Shown here: piece after piece, positions 34,772 through 44,135 of the stretch
Layout: every line of letters starts with the position of its first letter
Numbering within the stretch: position 1 is the first letter of the stretch
From: Lawsonibacter celer
Lineage (GTDB): Bacteria; Bacillota; Clostridia; Oscillospirales; Oscillospiraceae
Assembly: GCF_014281125.1 (NCBI RefSeq)
Contig: NZ_JACOEA010000001.1
Span: forward strand, 744,001 to 808,000
Reading direction: 5' to 3'
DNA length: 64,000 nucleotides
The notes under the pieces: model-generated
What the model saw: only the letters and a program-made list of their open reading frames with translations
What the model was told of the DNA's origin: nothing
The model's database searches: none
Position numbers and translations under genes: made by a program

Positions 34772-35406
34772 CACTCTGTCCTTCTGATCGGATGTCGAAT
34801 CACCGTTTTCAGCTGCTCCGGCTTGCACCGCCGCACATCGCTTAAATAGATCTCATGGTGGAACCGGCTCTCCCCGAAGTCCTCCTCGTAGCCCTGGGCC
34901 TTGGCGTATTCCTCCATGGCGGCCACGGTGGCGGGTTCGTCGTCGTAGGGACCGATGTGCATACATTGGACGCACATCCCCTCTTCCCAGGGAAAGAACT
35001 CCACCTGGGAGAAGTCCTGCTGCTTCTTTTCTATGGCCTCCCGGATGGCCCAGTCAAAGACCTCTTTCGTCACAAACTCCGGCAGGCGGATGAGGGAGAT
35101 CCACTGAAAATCCTTCTTATGGGCGTAGTCCACCCCGTGGATGTCCTCCTGCCACCAAAGGCCTTCCAGGGGCGGCACCACATAGTCAAAATACCCCTCC
35201 AGCTTGTGCTTGCCCAGTTTGCTCATTTTGATGGTGAAAGCAACGGCATAGAGCATCCCCAGGGCCTGCTTGTACGCGCCGTCTTCCTCGTTGGGATCGC
35301 CCTGTCCCCGTACCGCCAGAAAGTTCATGGCGGGCACCGTGACGATGCCCGGCGTCTTGGGCGGCAGATAGAATTCCTTGTACTCTTTCTTGTAGTCAAA
35401 GGCCAT
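34771..35406 (-). CDS. GyrI-like small-molecule-binding protein
   Basis: 211 residues of the stand-alone GyrI-like family: TPGIVTVPAMNFLAVRGQGDP at the N-terminus, LGMLYAVAFTIKMSKLG in the middle, and GLWWQEDIHGVDYAHKKDFQW. Members bind, and some hydrolyse, lipophilic compounds. Third in the WYL operon, 2 nt after the TfoX-like gene. Confidence 0.88.
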   Translation of the reverse strand: MAFDYKKEYKEFYLPPKTPGIVTVPAMNFLAVRGQGDPNEEDGAYKQALGMLYAVAFTIKMSKLGKHKLEGYFDYVVPPLEGLWWQEDIHGVDYAHKKDFQWISLIRLPEFVTKEVFDWAIREAIEKKQQDFSQVEFFPWEEGMCVQCMHIGPYDDEPATVAAMEEYAKAQGYEEDFGESRFHHEIYLSDVRRCKPEQLKTVIRHPIRRTE

Positions 35407-35408
35407 GG

Positions 35409-35732
35409 TTATTTCCTCCCCTTCTTTTGATGCCTGCTTTTCAGCGCCTCACAGGTTATTCGCACCAACTCTGTCATCCGCTCCCGGTCCTCCACATCTT
35501 CCACCAGAAAGGAGTCTTTAGCCCCCTCATAGGGCGGGGCCTTGGGCAGGTTCGGGAGCGCCGCCTCCCCTTGTGGAGTGATCTTCACAAAAAGCTGGTC
35601 GTCACAGATGACGGCAAAGAACACATCGTCGCAATAAAGGCCGTATTCGCCGAACATCTTTCGACTGCGGATAGCTCCGGCCTCCCGCAGCTGCTCGGCC
35701 ACATAGTTCACAAAATCCGGATGAGACGCCAT
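35409..35732 (-). CDS. TfoX N-terminal domain protein
   Basis: 107 residues with the TfoX/Sxy N-terminal pattern: SRKMFGEYGLYCDDVFFAVI and the terminal LVRITCEALKSR. In this stand-alone form, common in Firmicutes, no role in competence has been shown. It starts 1 nt after the WYL gene stop. Confidence 0.87.
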   Translation of the reverse strand: MASHPDFVNYVAEQLREAGAIRSRKMFGEYGLYCDDVFFAVICDDQLFVKITPQGEAALPNLPKAPPYEGAKDSFLVEDVEDRERMTELVRITCEALKSRHQKKGRK

Positions 35733-35733
35733 G

Positions 35734-36645
35734 TCAATTCTTCCCTCGGTAACGGTCGGCCAATGTTTCGGTCAAATCCCCAAGCTGTTCCCGCAACTCT
35801 TGCGGTTCCAGTAACTCTGCCTTGTCTCCAAAGGTCAGAACCCAGCTGAGTATGCTGTCCGCGTCTGGAAAGCCTCCGGTAAAGCGCAGCCGGCCATCCG
35901 GCTCCACGGTGAAGCGGTCCGCGCCGTACTCCTCCACCAGCCGCCAGCGGCAGGCCGGATCAAAGAGGATGGTGACCTGATATTTGACTGGAAAGATGCG
36001 CTCCGGCTCCAGGTCAGGCAGGGGTGCAGGCCGGGGCTCAAAAGGTTCACCAGAAGCGGGCTCTGTCATACGGTTCAACTTGAACAGGCGGAAATCCTCC
36101 CGGGTCTGGCACCAGCCCCACACATACCAGGTGGACCAGTGAAACACCAGGTAGTAGGGCTCGACGGTGCGCACCGATTCCTCCTTAGGAGAGAAGTAGG
36201 TAAAGCGGATGGTACGGTGCTGCTCAATGGCTCCTTGAATGAGCTCGATCTTCGGCGGCAGGCTGGTCTTGTACCAAGAGGAGAGGTCGATGAGCATGTG
36301 GGTGCCGCCCGGCACCAGCCCGCCCGTCCCGGCGGACAGCTTTTCCATCAGCTGGGCATAGCGCCGGGTGCCGCTGACGCTGTCCAGGCTTCGAAGTCCC
36401 GCCAGGATGGCCTGCATTTCCGGATCGGTGAGCACCGTGCGGTCAACCCGGTAGCCCTCCATGATGGAGATGCCGCCGCCCGCGCCCTGTGCGGTGGAGA
36501 TGGGGATGCCCGCCTGGCAGAGGGACTCAACGTCCCGCTGGATGGTTCGGCGGGACACCTCGAAGTGCTCCGCCAGCTCCGGGGTGGTGACCCTCTCCCG
36601 CTGGAGCAGGATGGACAGGATGCCGATGAGCCGCTCCATCTTCAT
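35734..36645 (-). CDS. WYL-domain transcriptional regulator
   Basis: 303 residues from MKMERLIGIL (36645). N-terminal HTH_11/DeoR-type winged helix (VTTPELAEHFEVSRRTIQRDV), a helical middle, and the WYL domain with YLVFHWSTWYVWGWCQ. WYL regulators sense ligands such as nucleic-acid derivatives or small molecules. First gene of a six-gene operon (WYL, TfoX, GyrI, GNAT/SnoaL, DUF3795, SRPBCC), most of whose products bind small molecules, so it is the likely controller. Confidence 0.9.
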   Translation of the reverse strand: MKMERLIGILSILLQRERVTTPELAEHFEVSRRTIQRDVESLCQAGIPISTAQGAGGGISIMEGYRVDRTVLTDPEMQAILAGLRSLDSVSGTRRYAQLMEKLSAGTGGLVPGGTHMLIDLSSWYKTSLPPKIELIQGAIEQHRTIRFTYFSPKEESVRTVEPYYLVFHWSTWYVWGWCQTREDFRLFKLNRMTEPASGEPFEPRPAPLPDLEPERIFPVKYQVTILFDPACRWRLVEEYGADRFTVEPDGRLRFTGGFPDADSILSWVLTFGDKAELLEPQELREQLGDLTETLADRYRGKN

Positions 36646-36808
36646 GAGCTGCACCGCCTTTCCTGATTTTTCTGTATTATACCACAGGAACACGACAACT
36701 ATCTGTCATGTTTGCCTCTGAAAAGCAATCTTTTGCCCTGTAAAGCGGGGATTGTCTCACTGGAGAGGGCATGGTATCATGGAGATAAATCTGCCGGGAG
36801 GTACAGGT

Positions 36809-37558
36809 ATGGAGCATTCATTTCTCAATCTGACAGAAGAAAATCTGGCACAGGAGCATTTATGTTGCATCATCCGCAGCAAGAAGCCCCACCCCGGTGT
36901 GGAGGCCAAGCGAGCCTGGCTCAGCCAGCGGCTGAAAGAAGGTCATGTGTTCCGCAAGCTGAACGCCAAGGGCGTGGTGTTCATCGAGTACGCCCCGCTG
37001 GAGACCGCCTGGGTGCCGGTAGAGGGAGAGAACTATCTTTACATCTACTGCCTGTGGGTCACCGGGGACTTCAAGGGCAAGGACTATGGCAGGCAGCTGA
37101 TGGAGTACTGCCTGGCCGACGCCAAGGCAAAGGGCAAATCCGGCGTGTGTATGCTGGGTGCGGAAAAGCAGAAGGCCTGGCTCTCGGACCAGGCCTTTGG
37201 GTCGAAATATGGGTTTGAAACGGTGGATACCACTCCGGATGGCTATCGGCTGCTGGCCCTCTCCTTTGACGGGACGAAGCCACACTTTGCGGAGAACGCC
37301 AAGCGCCAGAAGATCGAAAGCCGGGAGTTGACTGTCTATTACAGCCCCCAGTGTCCCTACATCCATCAGAGCGTGGAGCTGGTGCGCAAGACTTGTCAGG
37401 AGATGGGGGCACCCTATACCCTCATTCCGGTGGACACTCTGGAAAAGGCCAAGGCTCTGCCCGGTGTGTTCAACAACTGGGCGGTATTTTATCAGGGGAA
37501 GTTCGTAACGGTGAATCTGCTGGATGCCGCCGCCTTGAAGCGGATGCTGAAAAAGTAA
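36809..37558 (+). CDS. GNAT acetyltransferase with YoaP C-terminal domain
   Basis: 249 residues, ATG at 36809 after GGGAGGT. Residues 1-160 form a GNAT domain (LYIYCLWVTGDFKGKDYGRQ is the acetyl-CoA region). Residues about 185-249 match the YoaP-like tail, which looks like a small thioredoxin-type unit (YYSPQCPYIHQSVE, VFNNWAVFYQGKFVTVNLL). The intact counterpart of the broken gene at 25109-25866. Substrate unknown. Confidence 0.9.
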   Translation: MEHSFLNLTEENLAQEHLCCIIRSKKPHPGVEAKRAWLSQRLKEGHVFRKLNAKGVVFIEYAPLETAWVPVEGENYLYIYCLWVTGDFKGKDYGRQLMEYCLADAKAKGKSGVCMLGAEKQKAWLSDQAFGSKYGFETVDTTPDGYRLLALSFDGTKPHFAENAKRQKIESRELTVYYSPQCPYIHQSVELVRKTCQEMGAPYTLIPVDTLEKAKALPGVFNNWAVFYQGKFVTVNLLDAAALKRMLKK

Positions 37559-37567
37559 GGTGTGCCC

Positions 37568-38011
37568 ATGAAAATTAGAAAAGTTGAGAAGGATAAAAAG
37601 CAGTACCTTGACTTGCTTCTGCTAGCGGACGAGCAGGAGGACATGATCGACCGCTATCTGGAGCGTGGGACCATGTATGTGCTGGAGGACAATGGACTCA
37701 AAACCGAATGTGTGGTGACTGACGAGGGGAACGGTATCCTGGAACTGAAAAACATTGCTGTAGAACCGGCATTCCAGAGCAAGGGCTATGGAAAAGCCCT
37801 GATTGATTTTCTCATCCAGACCTACAAGGGACATTATGCGGTGCTGCAGGTGGGCACCGGGGACAGTCCCTCCACCATCCCGTTTTATGAATCCTGCGGC
37901 TTTCGCAGGCACCATTTGGTCAAGAACTTTTTCACCGATCACTACGACCACCCCATCTACGAGTGCGGGGTCAAGCTGGTAGATATGGTGTATCTGCAAA
38001 GACAACTATGA
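37568..38011 (+). CDS. GNAT family N-acetyltransferase
   Basis: 147 residues from ATG 37568; GTG at 37562 is an alternative. IAVEPAFQSKGYGKALIDFL is the acetyl-CoA loop, and STIPFYESCGFRRHHLVKNF the following helix and strand. It starts 9 nt after the YoaP-type gene and is surely co-transcribed with it. Substrate unknown. Confidence 0.9.
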   Translation: MKIRKVEKDKKQYLDLLLLADEQEDMIDRYLERGTMYVLEDNGLKTECVVTDEGNGILELKNIAVEPAFQSKGYGKALIDFLIQTYKGHYAVLQVGTGDSPSTIPFYESCGFRRHHLVKNFFTDHYDHPIYECGVKLVDMVYLQRQL

Positions 38012-38043
38012 AAAGCGGAGTGCCCGCCGGGCACTCCGCTTTC
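38011..38043. terminator. Bidirectional terminator
   Basis: A 14-bp perfect stem (38012-38025 with 38029-38042) between the converging GNAT and hydrolase genes, with short T-runs on both sides. It overlaps the GNAT stop. Confidence 0.8.
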
Positions 38044-38056
38044 TGTCTAATAGGGT

Positions 38057-38782
38057 CTATCTTGACGTCCGCTGTGCAAAAAAGGCTTCGATGGCCTGTA
38101 CCGTCTGTCTCTGCTGCTCCTCCGCAGAAATGGTGGCCGGAAGATCCCCCTTCTGCGGGCCATAGTTGCCGAACTGGGCGTGGTTGCCACCCTCGATTTC
38201 CACGATGTTCTCCGTGTAGTCAATGTAGTCCTCCACACTCTGGTTGAGGGAGCCGTAGATGGTCAGGGTATCTTCATCTGGATAGTCGCCGTAGATGTAG
38301 GCTCCCATCAGGATGAGTCCGTCTACCTGGTCAGAATGGTCTGAGGCAAACTTGGATGCCATAGCGCCGCCCATGGAGTGTCCGGCGATATACCAGTGCT
38401 GGATCTCAGGGACCTGAGAGATTATCTTTTCCGCCGCATCGGCATCAAAAATCGCCATGTGGAATGGCATATGTACCAAAATACAGGTGACCCCGGTCTG
38501 TCGGATCTGATCCAGCAGAGGCAGGTAGGCCTCCGCCTCCACCCTGGCACCGGGATAGAAAATGATGGCAGTATCGGTGGGATAAGTCGGGGATAAGATT
38601 GTCAGATTGTCCTGCTGAGAGATGCCGCTGTCCTGGGCCATGACCTCAAGAGCCACATCCTCCGCCCGGTAGTAATCCGACACATACCAGAAAAACACCC
38701 CCGCCAGAATGGCCAGGATCAGAAGAACGATCCCTCCGGCGATGAGCCATTTTTTGCGCCGGGACAGTCGCGTTGCCTTCAT
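38057..38782 (-). CDS. Membrane-anchored alpha/beta hydrolase
   Basis: 241 residues. A basic N-terminus and one membrane helix (WLIAGGIVLLILAILAGVFFW) are followed by an extracytoplasmic alpha/beta hydrolase domain with the nucleophile elbow GHSMGG, a conserved D in DGLILMGAY context and the late H in EGGNHAQFG. ATG overlaps the stop of the preceding small gene. A truncated relative lies at 27863-28011. Substrate unknown. Confidence 0.9.
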   Translation of the reverse strand: MKATRLSRRKKWLIAGGIVLLILAILAGVFFWYVSDYYRAEDVALEVMAQDSGISQQDNLTILSPTYPTDTAIIFYPGARVEAEAYLPLLDQIRQTGVTCILVHMPFHMAIFDADAAEKIISQVPEIQHWYIAGHSMGGAMASKFASDHSDQVDGLILMGAYIYGDYPDEDTLTIYGSLNQSVEDYIDYTENIVEIEGGNHAQFGNYGPQKGDLPATISAEEQQRQTVQAIEAFFAQRTSR

Positions 38783-39006
38783 GTTCCAATCACCTCGGTC
38801 ATTATATGCCCAATCAAAGCCAGGATGAACATGATGAGAAACCCGGTGATCATCCAGCCCAGCGCCTTGGAATAGCCCTTGAGTGTGATACAGCCCATGG
38901 CATCCAGCTTTTTGATGGTGGGGTGCAGCCGCCAGAAGTAGAGGATGGCTACATTGACCGACTCCATGATGATAAAAACGAAAATTGAGATCAACAGAAG
39001 ATCCAT
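38779..39006 (-). CDS. Small two-helix membrane protein
   Basis: 75 residues from ATG 39006 after GAGGAG. Two hydrophobic helices (LLLISIFVFIIMESVNVAIL and ALGWMITGFLIMFILALIG) are separated by a short loop. No family recognised. Lies between EFR1 and the hydrolase in one operon, with an ATGA overlap to the latter. Confidence 0.75.
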   Translation of the reverse strand: MDLLLISIFVFIIMESVNVAILYFWRLHPTIKKLDAMGCITLKGYSKALGWMITGFLIMFILALIGHIMTEVIGT

Positions 39007-39019
39007 GTCTATGTGCTCC

Positions 39020-39763
39020 TCAGATTTGCTCGTCCTGGAGAAGATACGCCCGGATGGTATAGCGGCGCCGCCTGGCTGTGGCCTTTCCGTATTGGATGGC
39101 CAGCTGGGGACATCCGTTGATGCATCGCAGGCACTGGAGGCACTGTGCCGCCCATACAGGCTTTCCGTCCCGAAGAGAGATGGTGGACGCCGGGCAGTTC
39201 CTGACGCACTGGCCGCATCCGTTGCAGCTGTCCCCGGCAAAGAAGGGTTTTGCGCTTCGGGCAAATTTGTTGAACCCAAAGTTGGCAATATGGGACTTCA
39301 CCCCGGCCAGCGCCCCCTCGTGGACCCGATATACCCGCTCCTGCCGCCGGATCTCCTGGGCCATCCGCTCCAGTTCCTCCCGAGCGGCGGTGATCTTTTG
39401 GAGGATCTCGCCCTCGTCATCGGTATCCGAGCCAATGATGTAGTTGTTGGGCATCAGTAAGCTATAGCTGCTGCTCAAGAGATAGTGCTTGGAAAACTGC
39501 TTCATGGTAAGTCCGGCATCCCCTCCGCAGGTGCAGACACCGAAGGTGAACACCTGCGTCTTGGGCAGCTTTTTCACAAAATCCGCCATGATCTCCGGTG
39601 CACCCCAAGCATAGACCGGAAAGACAAATCCGATTTGTTTGGCATTCTCCATATCTGGCAGTTCTTTCAGGTTAGTAATATCATAGGCCTCATCGCCGGT
39701 GAGGTGAGCCAGCTGCCGGGCCGCCCACGCCGAGTTGCCTGTTCCGGAAAAATAGAAAATCAT
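39020..39763 (-). CDS. EFR1-type flavodoxin-ferredoxin protein
   Basis: 247 residues. The N-terminal flavodoxin-like part (IFYFSGTGNSAWAARQL) binds FMN. The C-terminal part carries two 4Fe-4S motifs, CNGCGQCVRNCP and CLQCLRCINGCP. The EFR1 family is common in gut anaerobes and acts in electron transfer. Same operon as the rhodanese gene, 24 nt upstream of it. Confidence 0.92.
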   Translation of the reverse strand: MIFYFSGTGNSAWAARQLAHLTGDEAYDITNLKELPDMENAKQIGFVFPVYAWGAPEIMADFVKKLPKTQVFTFGVCTCGGDAGLTMKQFSKHYLLSSSYSLLMPNNYIIGSDTDDEGEILQKITAAREELERMAQEIRRQERVYRVHEGALAGVKSHIANFGFNKFARSAKPFFAGDSCNGCGQCVRNCPASTISLRDGKPVWAAQCLQCLRCINGCPQLAIQYGKATARRRRYTIRAYLLQDEQI

Positions 39764-39787
39764 CTTATACGCTCTCTTCCTTGCGGC

Positions 39788-40168
39788 TTATTCCGTCTCG
39801 TAGGGCCAGGTGTTGATGCCGCCGAATTCATAGATATTGGTGTAGCCCAACTCCGCCAGAGTGGAGGAGGCGGTTTTGCTGCGGTTTCCGCTGCGGCAGT
39901 AGACCAGGACTTTGGAGTCCTTCTCGGGAATCGCTGCCGCGGCGGTGTCCCCGTCGATGGTGCCTACCGGCAGAAGAACAGCGCCGGGGATGTGGCCGCT
40001 GTCATATTCGTCCTGCTCCCGCACATCCAGGATGATGACCTCTTCGGTGTCCATCATCTCCTTGGCTTCCTCCTGGGTGATCTGCTGGTAGGAACTGTCG
40101 GAGCCGCTTCCGCCGCATCCGGTGAGCAGAAGTAAAAAAGTCAAAAGTAAGGGGAAAATTCGTTTCAT
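39788..40168 (-). CDS. Rhodanese-like lipoprotein
   Basis: 126 residues. The lipobox LLTGC follows a hydrophobic signal peptide, so the protein is tethered outside. The single rhodanese domain has the active-site loop CRSGNRS after VLVYC and the usual DVREQDEYDSGHIPGA. It probably handles sulfane sulfur or thiol chemistry at the surface. ATG overlaps the SGNH gene stop (ATGA). Confidence 0.92.
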   Translation of the reverse strand: MKRIFPLLLTFLLLLTGCGGSGSDSSYQQITQEEAKEMMDTEEVIILDVREQDEYDSGHIPGAVLLPVGTIDGDTAAAAIPEKDSKVLVYCRSGNRSKTASSTLAELGYTNIYEFGGINTWPYETE

Positions 40169-40698
40169 CTGAGTACCTCCAAAAGATTTGCGGCAAAGGC
40201 CCTGTGGCCCTGTTCTGTGAAATGGACCCCGTCATAAGCGAGGGAAATATCCCAGTCCCCAGCGTCGGCAAAGTGGATACCAAGCCCTTGGGCGAGGCTT
40301 CGGCAATACCTGGCAAAGGCACGGGAATCGTCAATCAGCTGCTGGCTGGGCACCCACTGGCCCAAAGCCATGGGCGGCGGCGCGATCAGCAGGATTTGAT
40401 CAGGCTTCAGCGACAGGCCGGAGAGAAAGTGCCCCAGTTTGCTGGTAGCTTCCTCCGGGCTGCAGCTCTGGAACAGGTCATTGGTGCCAAGCATAAGGAT
40501 CAGCAGGTCGGTATCCGCGGGGAAAGAGGGTGCTGACCGGGGAATCTCCCGGCCGTTCTGACCCATGTTGCAGACCTCCCAGCCGGTTTCCGCGGCCAGA
40601 ATGTCCACCCACCGGCTGTCCGCGTCATAGCGTCCGCCCAGCCAGGAGCGTGGATCGTGGCCGTAGGTATTGGAATCGCCGAAGCAAATGACTTTCAT
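40165..40698 (-). CDS. SGNH-type esterase/lipase
   Basis: 177 residues. Block I GDSNTYG holds the catalytic serine, block III LGTNDLF the oxyanion Asn, and block V DGVHFTEQGH the Asp and His. No signal peptide, so cytoplasmic. Members hydrolyse carbohydrate or lipid esters. First gene of the five-gene operon ending with the alpha/beta hydrolase. Confidence 0.93.
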   Translation of the reverse strand: MKVICFGDSNTYGHDPRSWLGGRYDADSRWVDILAAETGWEVCNMGQNGREIPRSAPSFPADTDLLILMLGTNDLFQSCSPEEATSKLGHFLSGLSLKPDQILLIAPPPMALGQWVPSQQLIDDSRAFARYCRSLAQGLGIHFADAGDWDISLAYDGVHFTEQGHRAFAANLLEVLR

Positions 40699-40770
40699 CT
40701 GATTTCACCCCTTCGCGTTTTACTGCGGGTATGTGAAATTACGCTATGAATGATAGCGCATGATGTTCTC

Positions 40771-41076
40771 TTAGTCAAATTGATAGCCAAACTCCTTCAA
40801 GCGATCACGGCACAGCTTCCGCTCCTCGTCGGAGAATAATGTTGCATACTCAGGCTTCAGCACATGGGCTTCCACAGAGAGATCCAGCCGATTGTGCTCC
40901 CACAGGGTGGTAAATCCATCTGTTCCGCCGGGTTTGCCAATCAACTGCTTCGCTGCGGCAAGGCCGCCTTTGGCGCCGACCAATTGAAGGAAGCGGGAAG
41001 CATTGTAGCCGCATTCCTTTTTTGCCGTGGTATAGATGTCTATCATCTCTTGCTCAAAGCGTTTTTCAACTGTCAT
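40771..41076 (-). CDS. Conserved small protein of unknown function
   Basis: 101 residues. EMIDIYTTAKKECGYNASRFLQLV, GGLAAAKQLIG and GFTTLWEHNRLDLSVEAHVL form a pattern I have seen in many small bacterial proteins without assigned role. All helical, cytoplasmic, stand-alone. I cannot give a function. Confidence 0.75.
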   Translation of the reverse strand: MTVEKRFEQEMIDIYTTAKKECGYNASRFLQLVGAKGGLAAAKQLIGKPGGTDGFTTLWEHNRLDLSVEAHVLKPEYATLFSDEERKLCRDRLKEFGYQFD

Positions 41077-41100
41077 CGTAGTAATCTCCTCGTGCAGTTT

Positions 41101-41250
41101 TTATCGCGTGGACGCAATGTGCTGCTTCCACCGGTTGACCACATCCAGAAAAGGGGCATCCAAATAGGGCAGCGCCTTTTCCTCGATTCAACTGGGGACA
41201 TCATATGCCGCATCGGCGATACTTTGGGTGATAGAGGTGAGGGGACGCTG
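41101..41250 (-). pseudogene. Short coding remnant with internal stop
   Basis: One frame reads ITQSIADAAYDVPS, stop, IEEKALPYLDAPFLDVVNR and WKQHIASTR before its final stop. The composition is clearly that of a helical protein but there is an in-frame stop and no start. Family not recognised. Confidence 0.5.
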
Positions 41251-41514
41251 TCACCTTCCGGTGAAATGAAATTCCGTTTTTATTAAACTGATAACTTGGC
41301 GAATCTCATCCAATGTCCGGGACAAATCATAACCATACTTTCTTTTTTGAGTTTTTATATGTTTTGTTATTTCTAATAAATGCTGCATGAGTACGGGCAC
41401 ATGCGGCGATTGTGTGAAAATGTCCGTCGTTACTTCATTATACATGTTTTGGGAAAAACAGCAAGGCAACACACGCTTCAACACATTGAGTGTATCTGAT
41501 CTTAAAAACAACAG

Positions 41515-41560
41515 GCAAAAAATACCTCCCTCCGAAATCTACGATTTCGGAGGGAGGTAT
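41515..41560 (-). terminator. Terminator of the HTH/zinc-ribbon gene
   Basis: An 18-bp perfect stem (41522-41539 with 41543-41560) with loop TAC, followed by six T on the minus strand. It ends one base from the stop codon of the gene at 41561. Confidence 0.92.
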
Positions 41561-42019
41561 TCATGTCTCGGCTTGTTTCCAGTGATTCAATTTTGGCAGC
41601 TGAGCCTCGAAATAGGCTCTGACTTGCTCTGGGGGCCAGGTTTCATTGGACATATGGCCTTCCAGAAAATCCAGCAACTCTTCGGGGCTCGTGTAAACGA
41701 ATTTCCCATCGGCATAGCACCACTTGCAATACTCCTCGTTGAAGGCACCGTCCGGCTCCCGGCTGATGCTGGAGTCCTCCAACGGCATACCACAGCACTG
41801 GCAGATCAGCTGCCGGGGTGAGCCCAGCAAGGTATTGATGGAGACATCAAATAGGCCGGAGAGCAGCTTCAGCGTCTCCGTATTGGGCACTGTTTCACCA
41901 GTCTCCCAGCGGGAAACTGCCTGCCGGGTCACATGCACCTTTTCCGCCAGCTGTTCCTGGGAGAGTCCGTACTGGGTACGCAGTTCCAAAATAATTTCTT
42001 TGGTATCCGTGTTGATCAC
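41561..42019 (-). CDS. HTH regulator with zinc-ribbon tail
   Basis: About 152 residues if GTG at 42019 is the start; an ATG at 42064 gives a longer, unlikely N-terminus. HTH_3 domain: LRTQYGLSQEQLAEKVHV, TRQAVSRWETGETVP. The C-terminal half has CQCCGMPL and EYCKWCYADGKF, a putative zinc-ribbon found with this HTH in many Clostridia. Function: regulator, target unknown. Confidence 0.87.
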   Translation of the reverse strand: MINTDTKEIILELRTQYGLSQEQLAEKVHVTRQAVSRWETGETVPNTETLKLLSGLFDVSINTLLGSPRQLICQCCGMPLEDSSISREPDGAFNEEYCKWCYADGKFVYTSPEELLDFLEGHMSNETWPPEQVRAYFEAQLPKLNHWKQAET

Positions 42020-42215
42020 CACCTTGTTTGGATTGTACCACAGCGGGAGCAGGAAGCAAAGCAACTCTCTGTTGCCCCAATCCCATTTTCACATATCAGG
42101 AGAATCGCACAATCTTAAAGATAATTAAGAAAATATTCATCCCAAATGCGCTTTATCTGCTATAGTGACGCTCAACTTTCGGAAAATAACTGCCGTGACG
42201 GCCCGGGAGGTACCT

Positions 42216-42725
42216 ATGGAATTTACTTGCCATACCACATATGATCAAAAGGCACTGACCGCCATGGCCCGGGCTGTTCGAAAGACGGTCCGGGCCGAAA
42301 GAAGTCGCATGGTCCGCTATCATGGCTGGACCATTATAGGGCTGCTGGCGGTATCCCTCTGGCTATCCTGGGGAACGCTCTGGCAGATGGTACTCAGCTG
42401 CGTGGCCATCGCGGGATTGCTGCTGGTTCACTCGAAAGAGAATGATATCAACAGCTATTTTGTAAAGCACAAGGCCCTGCCGGGCACCGACTTCGCCGAT
42501 ACCTCATTCTATCCCGACCATTCCCTCGTAAAAACCGCCGCGGCGGAGTCCAAGTGGCAGTATGACAAGATCCTGGCATTGGCGGAGACTCGGAAGCATC
42601 TTCTTCTGGTGATGGGAACGAATCATGCCATGGCCATTGAAAAGGCGGCGCTGGAGAGTGGTTGCATCCCAGAATTCTGCCGTTTCATAGAAGAGAAGTC
42701 CGGCCGGAAGATTCATAATAGATGA
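42216..42725 (+). CDS. YcxB-like membrane protein
   Basis: 169 residues, ATG at 42216 after GGGAGGT. Two close membrane helices (WTIIGLLAVSLWLSW and MVLSCVAIAGLLLVH) are followed by a cytoplasmic domain. The EFTCHTTYD start and the LLLVMGTNHAMAIEKAAL end resemble YcxB-like proteins. Function unknown. Confidence 0.75.
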   Translation: MEFTCHTTYDQKALTAMARAVRKTVRAERSRMVRYHGWTIIGLLAVSLWLSWGTLWQMVLSCVAIAGLLLVHSKENDINSYFVKHKALPGTDFADTSFYPDHSLVKTAAAESKWQYDKILALAETRKHLLLVMGTNHAMAIEKAALESGCIPEFCRFIEEKSGRKIHNR

Positions 42726-44093
42726 GGGAAGGTCATAAAGCTGCAATTCTGGGGTGTCTGGCAGTCGGAGGCAGTGTGGCCGCCTGCTGGCATAGATGAT
42801 CCGGGTTCCACTCAAGGAGTTCACCCGATATACTCTCTATATGGCGGTCATGGACGATGATATCTGCCGGGACGAGTTGGAGGGTAACCAGATCGGGGAG
42901 AGGTTATTACATTCCCCCTTAAGGTAGAAACCCTGTAAGAGCAGTACCATCTCTTTCTGCAGATGAACCGAGCAAAAAGCCGCCAGCAGATTCAGAAGGA
43001 AATAGTGGAAATGGAGCAGCGGCTCCAGGAGTCCCGACAGTACATCGGCCAGCCCAAAGAACAGCTGGAGGTTGGGATCTCCGAGGAAAACGATCTGTGA
43101 CAGACCGATTTCTGTCCAGCAGGCGTAGCAGTTTTTAATACGTAATAGACAAAGAATACTGTCCTCTGAAATCCGTAGATTTTCAGAGGACAATACATTG
43201 CTTTTATACTACCTTATAAATATCAAATTTACCTTTGAATCCATATCTGCGCAATTTGATCTTCTTTATTCGCAGAGCCTCAGAATTTTGAGCTTCATAT
43301 GAGGTAAAGTACTATATGGCATTTGGTGAAATTTTTTCAATGATTTTCTTTATATAAACGTATCTACTTTACCATAACTAAACCCATATGAATAAACTTT
43401 ATCGATGGTGTAGTCAAGCTTCTCAAAAAAGTAATTGCTTAATATAAAGGATACTTTGTTACAATTTTATAAAGTTGCAGTGTGGACAATAGTGGACCAA
43501 GGACCACTGAAATCTCTGATCTCAGTGGTCCTTGGTCTGAATATCATTAAAGGATCTATCAGAATCCAGTAATATTAATACAGGCTAGCCATCGGGCTGA
43601 CTTTTTCTGTTTCACGATGAAGGAGGTTTTTTAAGTGACTGACGATAAAAAGAGTATTCCCGACGCTGGGAAGGTGGACGAACCCCCAAGCCGGGAAACA
43701 CAGAGCCTGTCAAACTGATCCCCTGACGCAAGGATCAGCCCATCCCGATCAATGCTGTAGCTGTACAAGTACTGAAAACAGAAAAAAAATCCGCCAAAGT
43801 CATAATACTTTGACGGATTTTGGTCCCCCGGCTATCGATAAATCCGAACTTCGGGAACATTCGAGTATTCCGGTGATGTCCATAAGGGTAAGTATTACCC
43901 TTTTGGACATCAAGTAGCATGTATCAGAAACTATCTTCCTGACTACGGCACCGGAATCCCCTTCTATGAAGTGGAGGCCCTGGCCCGTGTCCTGCTCCCG
44001 GAGATACAGGCGTTTTTCGAGAGTGAGGAAGGGCAACGGGAGTTTGCCGAGTGGAAGAAACAGCGGGAGGTTGAACAACAGAAACAGGCATAA
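42726..44093 (+). other. Decayed mobile-element remnant, mostly non-coding
   Basis: About 1.37 kb with scraps of reading frames on the plus strand but no intact gene: IRVPLKEFTRYTLYMAVMDD (from about 42797), a short coiled-coil MNRAKSRQQIQKEIVEMEQR (from 42963), a piece starting at GTG 43635, and IPFYEVEALARVLLPEIQAF ending at 44093. These resemble small accessory proteins of Clostridial conjugative elements, but I cannot name the families. 43100-43620 is AT-rich and holds two terminator-like palindromes (43161-43191 and 43496-43536). Confidence 0.5.
43837..43850 (+). repeat. 14-nt direct repeat, left copy
   Basis: GATAAATCCGAACT occurs here and again at 45251-45264, bracketing the membrane-protein gene at 44136-45110. 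At each site it is followed by related sequence. Confidence 0.5.
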
Positions 44094-44096
44094 CAC

Positions 44097-44129
44097 AAGG
44101 CGGGAACATCTCAATGGTGCTCCCGCCTT
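44097..44129. repeat. Hairpin downstream of the membrane-protein gene
   Basis: Arms AAGGCGGGA (44097-44105) and TCCCGCCTT (44121-44129). A look-alike hairpin in the same orientation, with the shared ATGGTG in the loop, is found at 45187-45218 on the other side of the same gene. Confidence 0.6.
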
Positions 44130-44135
44130 AATATC

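Noticed and set aside
41251-41511. 86-codon frame on the minus strand
   Set aside because: No convincing ribosome site, AT-rich and unlike any family I know; it may be chance or a remnant, so not listed as a gene.
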